From: JABAQJ01 sp046327745
GTDB lineage: Bacteria; Gemmatimonadota; Gemmatimonadetes; Gemmatimonadales; Gemmatimonadaceae
Assembly (NCBI GenBank): GCA_046327745.1
Contig: JAXLXV010000007.1
Location: forward strand, 1 to 64,000
Reading direction: 5' to 3'
DNA length: 64,000 nt
Shown here: positions 60,684-64,000 of the stretch, piece after piece
How positions within the stretch are numbered: position 1 is the stretch's first letter
How the letters are laid out: every line of letters begins with the position of its first letter
Translations under genes and position numbers: made by a program
Notes under the pieces: generated by a model
The model's database searches: none
Seen by the model: only the letters and a program-made list of their open reading frames with translations
Told to the model about the DNA's origin: nothing

Positions 60684-62168
60684 ATGACATCGACCGTTCA
60701 GCCAGGGGTCGCGCCGACATCGGCGATGGATCGTCCGGCGTTCAAGGTTCGCGACCTGTCACTCGCCGAGTGGGGTCGAAAGGAAATTCGCCTGGCCGAG
60801 CAGGAGATGCCGGGGTTGATGGCGCTGCGCGCCGAATTCAAGGGCGCGAGGCCGTTGGCCGGCGCACGAATCATGGGCTCTCTGCATATGACGGTGCAGA
60901 CCGCCGTGTTGATCGAGACCTTGGTGACGCTGGGCGCCGATGTGCGTTGGGTGTCGTGCAACATCTTCTCTACTCAGGATCACGCCGCCGCCGCGGTTGC
61001 GGTTGGGCCTGACGGCAGCGTCGAGCACCCTAAGGGTGTCGCGGTGTTTGCCTGGAAGGGCGAGACGTTGGACGAATACTGGTGGTGCACGGAGCAGGCC
61101 TTGATGTGGCCCGATGGTGGCGGCCCGACGCTACTGCTGGATGACGGTGGCGACGCAACGTTGCTGGTCCACAAGGGTGCGGAGTATGAAGGGTCCGGCC
61201 GAATTCCTGAGTTTGACGCGGCGAATGACCCCGAGGAATGGGGTGTGATCCTGCAACTCCTACGGGCAGAAGCCAAACGACACCCTGGGCGTTGGACGAA
61301 GGTTGCAGCTGGGATTCGCGGCGTCTCGGAAGAGACCACCACGGGCGTGCACCGTCTGTACGAGATGATGCGGAACGGCACGTTGTTGTTCCCGGCGATC
61401 AACGTGAACGATTCCGTGACCAAGTCGAAATTCGACAACATCTATGGCTGCCGTCACTCGGTGATCGATGGCCTGAACCGCGCGACGGACGTTATGCTGA
61501 GCGGCAAGATCGCGGTCGTCTGTGGCTTTGGCGAAGTTGGGAAAGGGTGCGCGCAGGCACTCCGTGGACAGGGGGCGCGGGTTGTCGTGACGGAGATCGA
61601 CCCGATTTGCGCCCTTCAGGCGGCGATGGAAGGGTTTGAAGTGACGACGGTGGAAGCGGTGATCGAGCGCGCAGATGTGTTCATCACAGCGACAGGGAAC
61701 AAGAACGTCATCACTGTTGAGCACATGGCACGGATGAAGGACAAGGCCATTGTGGGAAACATTGGCCACTTCGACAACGAGATTGACATGGCCGGGTTGA
61801 AGCGGGTACGCGGCATGGAGCGCATCAACATCAAGCCGCAGTACGATGAGTTTCGCTTTCCTGATGGACACAGCGTGCTGATCCTGGCGGAAGGCCGGCT
61901 CCTGAACCTGGGCTGTGCCACGGGCCATCCGAGCTTCGTGATGTCGGCGTCGTTCACCAACCAGGTCCTGGCCCAACTCGAGCTACATCAGCGTGCCGCT
62001 TCGTACGACAAGAAGGTCTACACGCTGCCCAAGCATCTGGACGAGAAGGTCGCTCGGTTACACCTGCCCAAGCTGGGTGTGCAGCTGACGGAACTGACGG
62101 CCGAGCAAGCAGCGTATCTTGGCGTGAAGAACGACGGACCATACAAGCCGGAGCACTACCGGTACTAG
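60684..62168 (+). CDS. ahcY: S-adenosylhomocysteine hydrolase (494 aa)
   Basis: This NAD-dependent enzyme splits S-adenosylhomocysteine into homocysteine and adenosine. It starts FKVRDLSLAEWGRKEIRLAEQEMPGLMALR and shows MGSLHMTVQTAVLIETLVTLGADVRWVSCNIFSTQDHAAAA, NVNDSVTKSKFDNIYGCRHS, the NAD-binding VVCGFGEVGKGCAQAL, and the C-terminal YLGVKNDGPYKPEHYRY. The length (~490 aa) is that of the longer class. AAGGAT lies about 8 bases before ATG 60684. The SahR-like regulator immediately upstream probably controls it. Confidence 0.97.
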   Translation: MTSTVQPGVAPTSAMDRPAFKVRDLSLAEWGRKEIRLAEQEMPGLMALRAEFKGARPLAGARIMGSLHMTVQTAVLIETLVTLGADVRWVSCNIFSTQDHAAAAVAVGPDGSVEHPKGVAVFAWKGETLDEYWWCTEQALMWPDGGGPTLLLDDGGDATLLVHKGAEYEGSGRIPEFDAANDPEEWGVILQLLRAEAKRHPGRWTKVAAGIRGVSEETTTGVHRLYEMMRNGTLLFPAINVNDSVTKSKFDNIYGCRHSVIDGLNRATDVMLSGKIAVVCGFGEVGKGCAQALRGQGARVVVTEIDPICALQAAMEGFEVTTVEAVIERADVFITATGNKNVITVEHMARMKDKAIVGNIGHFDNEIDMAGLKRVRGMERINIKPQYDEFRFPDGHSVLILAEGRLLNLGCATGHPSFVMSASFTNQVLAQLELHQRAASYDKKVYTLPKHLDEKVARLHLPKLGVQLTELTAEQAAYLGVKNDGPYKPEHYRY

Positions 62169-62177
62169 CATGGCGAT

Positions 62178-62208
62178 CCGACGGGGGCATCTCGTGGGCC
62201 CCCGTCGG
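62178..62208. terminator. Strong hairpin between ahcY and the NadR-type gene
   Basis: A perfect 11-bp stem CCGACGGGGGC / GCCCCCGTCGG with a 9-base loop ends exactly at the stop codon of the convergent gene (62209). No T-tract follows on either strand, so it may be a Rho-type or stabilising hairpin rather than a classical intrinsic terminator. Confidence 0.55.
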
Positions 62209-62748
62209 TCACCTCTGGTTGCTCGCCGTACGTGGCTCTACGGCTTCGATGGCATGGAGTCCGCGGCGGAGTCGATCGAAGCCGACGCCGGTGATGAGGG
62301 CGATCTGCGCACCGAACTCGCGTAGCGTCTCGCGAAATTGCTCATGTACCTGAAGACGCGACTGTGGCTGGTCGCGCACGGCATCCGCGACCCATGGAAT
62401 GTCCTGGAAGTCGCACAGCAGGTATAGCGGTGCGAGTCGGGCTCGTGCCAACTCGACGATCGATGGAGGGCACGATCCGTAGTAGTGCCTGGCGTAGACG
62501 ACCGTACTCACGAGATCCGTATCAAGCACCGTGATTGTCGGCCGCGAGCGGGCTGCGGCGTCCTCCATCGCGATCTGTCCGTGCGCGATGGGTTCGACGT
62601 CTGAGGCCGTCAGTGGGCGCCCCACCGACTCAGCGTACGCTCGCGCATATTCCGGCAGCCACAAGGCGCCGAGTTCCTGTGCGAGCTGGCGAGAGAGGGT
62701 AGTCTTGCCGGTGCACTCGGATCCAGTGACAACGATTCTCGAGATCAC
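62209..62748 (-). CDS. NadR-type AAA/ribosylnicotinamide-kinase-like protein (179 aa)
   Basis: A P-loop kinase fold has Walker A VTGSECTGKTTLSRQLA at residues 7-23, followed by EYARAY, DTDLVSTVVYARHYYG and LYLLCDFQDIPWVADAVRD. This matches the C-terminal kinase domain of NadR, which phosphorylates nicotinamide riboside to NMN, here without the HTH and adenylyltransferase domains. pnuC, a nicotinamide riboside transporter gene, lies 24 bases upstream on the same strand, which supports the assignment. Confidence 0.82.
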   Translation of the reverse strand: MISRIVVTGSECTGKTTLSRQLAQELGALWLPEYARAYAESVGRPLTASDVEPIAHGQIAMEDAAARSRPTITVLDTDLVSTVVYARHYYGSCPPSIVELARARLAPLYLLCDFQDIPWVADAVRDQPQSRLQVHEQFRETLREFGAQIALITGVGFDRLRRGLHAIEAVEPRTASNQR

Positions 62749-62772
62749 GGGTTGACGTTGTTGCTGACGCGA

Positions 62773-63378
62773 CTACGCAACGCTGGTATTCGCCGAATCG
62801 ACGGCGTGGGGCGTGGATCGCTGGCGCAAGGATCGCAGCCATTCGACGTGGCCCATGGTGGCCAAGCCCAGGAACACCAGATACTGGAATGCCGTCAGGT
62901 ACAAGTGCTTTAGGAACACGAACATCATGACGTAGGCGATGTCCAACACGATCCACAACATCCAGTTCTCGAGGATCTTCCGAGTCATCATCCACTGAGC
63001 GATCAGCGAGAACACCGACAGTGTTGCGTCGAGCCACGGCAAGGCCGCGTCCGTCGCGCGGTGCAGGAATGCTCCCAGGGCAAGGGAGCCAGTGACGCCA
63101 ATGCCGAAGAGGAGGGCGGTGAGGCGCTTGGGAAGACGCGAGACGTGCAATTCAGTCCGGTTTTCACCGCCGTACAGCCATTCGTACCAGCCGTAGACGG
63201 AAAGCAGCAGGTAGACGACCTGCAGCCCCATATCCGCATAAAGCTTTTCGCGGGCGAAGAGCAGCGCATACAGCCCAACGTTGACGATCGCCGTGGGCCA
63301 GCTCCAGATGTTCTCTCGTGCCGAGAGGAAAACGCTCACGAGGCCAAACGCAACGGCGCACGTTTCCAAGGGGCTCAC
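62773..63378 (-). CDS. pnuC: Nicotinamide riboside transporter PnuC (201 aa)
   Basis: Seven or so hydrophobic segments are present. The N-terminus LETCAVAFGLVSVFLSARENIWSWPTAIVNVGLYALLFAREKLYADMGLQVVYLLLSVYGWYEW is the conserved PnuC start. The region LENWMLWIVLDIAYVMMFVFLKHLYLTAFQYLVFLGLATMG is the conserved end. PnuC facilitates diffusion of nicotinamide riboside, and the downstream kinase traps it as NMN. Confidence 0.93.
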   Translation of the reverse strand: MSPLETCAVAFGLVSVFLSARENIWSWPTAIVNVGLYALLFAREKLYADMGLQVVYLLLSVYGWYEWLYGGENRTELHVSRLPKRLTALLFGIGVTGSLALGAFLHRATDAALPWLDATLSVFSLIAQWMMTRKILENWMLWIVLDIAYVMMFVFLKHLYLTAFQYLVFLGLATMGHVEWLRSLRQRSTPHAVDSANTSVA

Positions 63379-63431
63379 GGCGCTACGGGCAGAGGTGGAG
63401 TCAACGTGCCCCGCGACGTAGCGAGGGGGCG

Positions 63432-64000
63432 CTAACGGGGCCGAATGCGGATGATCCGGTCGTCGTTCCCTTGAGGAGAACCACGGCCATCGCGGTTGCT
63501 GGTGGCAATGTACACGAGGCCATCGGGGGCGACGAGGATTGACCGCAATCGCCCGAAGCTTCCCGTGAAGAGCGACTCAGATGCAATCACGGTGCGACCG
63601 TCGGCTGAGAGACCGAGGCGATGCAATGAACTTCCCTTCAGAGAGGTGAAGAGCAGGGACCCCTGCCATCCAGGAATTCTCGTGCTTTCGTAGTAAGCCG
63701 CGTCTGCAGGGGCGATTGTTGGCGTCCACGTACGGATGGGTTCAACGACGCTGTTGGCGCGGCAGAAGGCGATCTCCCCGCTTCCCACGTCATCGTCGCA
63801 CCGTCCGTGCACATTAGGCCATCCGTAGTTCCGACCGGCAAGAATGATGTTGACTTCATCGTTGTCAGACGGCCCGTGCTCGGTCTCGTACAGCGTTCCC
63901 GACGGAGCGAAAACCAATCCCTGTGGATTGCGGTGGCCCCAAGAAAAAAGCGGCGATCCGGGGAGGTATCCGGCTGGCGCACCATCGAGCGTTAGGCGAA
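63432..64000 (-). CDS. PQQ-dependent sugar dehydrogenase-type beta-propeller, C-terminal part (5' end outside window)
   Basis: The frame continues past the right edge; about 189 residues are visible. SWGHRNPQGLVFAPSGTLYETEHGPSDNDEVNIILAGRNYGWP is the signature of the soluble aldose/glucose-sorbosone dehydrogenase family (GSDH). The end FGRLRSILVAPDGLVYIATSNRDGRGSPQGNDDRIIRIRP is its last blade. These proteins oxidise sugars with PQQ in the periplasm. The N-terminus and any signal peptide are not visible. The visible edge contains CGTTAGGC at 63990. Confidence 0.85.
   Translation of the reverse strand, partial: RLTLDGAPAGYLPGSPLFSWGHRNPQGLVFAPSGTLYETEHGPSDNDEVNIILAGRNYGWPNVHGRCDDDVGSGEIAFCRANSVVEPIRTWTPTIAPADAAYYESTRIPGWQGSLLFTSLKGSSLHRLGLSADGRTVIASESLFTGSFGRLRSILVAPDGLVYIATSNRDGRGSPQGNDDRIIRIRPR

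Noticed and set aside
61260..61976. Minus-strand frame of 238 codons inside ahcY
   Set aside because: Shadow of the ahcY codon pattern on the opposite strand, with no protein-like features.

Overview
This is a chromosomal window of about 60% G+C that contains a replication-origin neighbourhood. dnaA and dnaN run leftwards at 26.2-28.9 kb. rpmH, rnpA, yidD, yidC and mnmE run rightwards at 29.0-32.8 kb. A perfect parS site with parA and parB lies at 8.7-10.6 kb. The gene content fits Gemmatimonadota best: a GWxTD lipoprotein, Ser/Thr kinase, bactofilin, M28 and M16 peptidases, a rhomboid with a DUF6576-type tail, and many secreted lipoproteins. This placement is an inference from gene content only. 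Nearly all genes are intact and tightly packed, often with 4-base start/stop overlaps. I see no prophage, insertion sequence or CRISPR array.

Layout. 0-4.1 kb: a fatty acid desaturase coupled to a fatty acyl-AMP ligase, and small unknown genes. 4.2-11 kb: mnmG, a GT39-like membrane protein, parS-parA-parB and a bactofilin. 11-16.3 kb: a nucleoside-type ABC importer operon with a Nif3-family gene inside it. 16.3-25.6 kb: a lipoprotein, a type IV pilin, polA, a cold-shock gene with a near-consensus promoter, a GWxTD lipoprotein, a Ser/Thr kinase, pyrE and an AraC-type regulator. 25.7-32.8 kb: rnpB and the origin region. 32.8-40.7 kb: a predicted metallopeptidase, upp, a beta-CASP nuclease-like protein, a YdcF-like protein, an M16 peptidase pair and a NUDIX hydrolase. 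40.8-42.4 kb: an ECF-type sigma factor and a zinc-finger anti-sigma factor behind a nested palindrome. 42.4-51 kb: holA, a SPOR protein, mutS, a TonB-like protein, ddl, a QueE-like protein that lacks its cluster cysteines, a rhomboid, queF and tRNA-Phe. 51-58 kb: an M28 peptidase operon, two NAD-salvage genes and a beta-lactamase-fold hydrolase. 58-64 kb: an aminotransferase, a SahR-like ArsR-methyltransferase regulator in front of ahcY, a NadR-type kinase with pnuC, and a truncated PQQ-type sugar dehydrogenase.

Functional threads. Chromosome maintenance is covered by dnaA/dnaN/parABS/polA/holA/mutS. tRNA modification is covered by mnmE/mnmG and queF. NAD precursor salvage is covered by a nicotinate phosphoribosyltransferase, a nicotinamidase-like hydrolase, PnuC and a ribosylnicotinamide-kinase-like protein. 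Methyl-cycle recycling is covered by the SahR-like regulator and AhcY.

Most notable observations: the octamer CGTTAGGC is about eight-fold over-represented (17 copies on both strands). The QueE-like protein seems to have lost exactly its radical-SAM cysteine segment. The SahR-like gene has a perfect 10-bp operator overlapping its own start codon. A nested inverted repeat precedes the sigma/anti-sigma pair. Two matching ATTAGT-N11-ACTAAT dyads flank the mnmG unit. rnpA appears to lack any standard start codon upstream of its conserved N-terminus.
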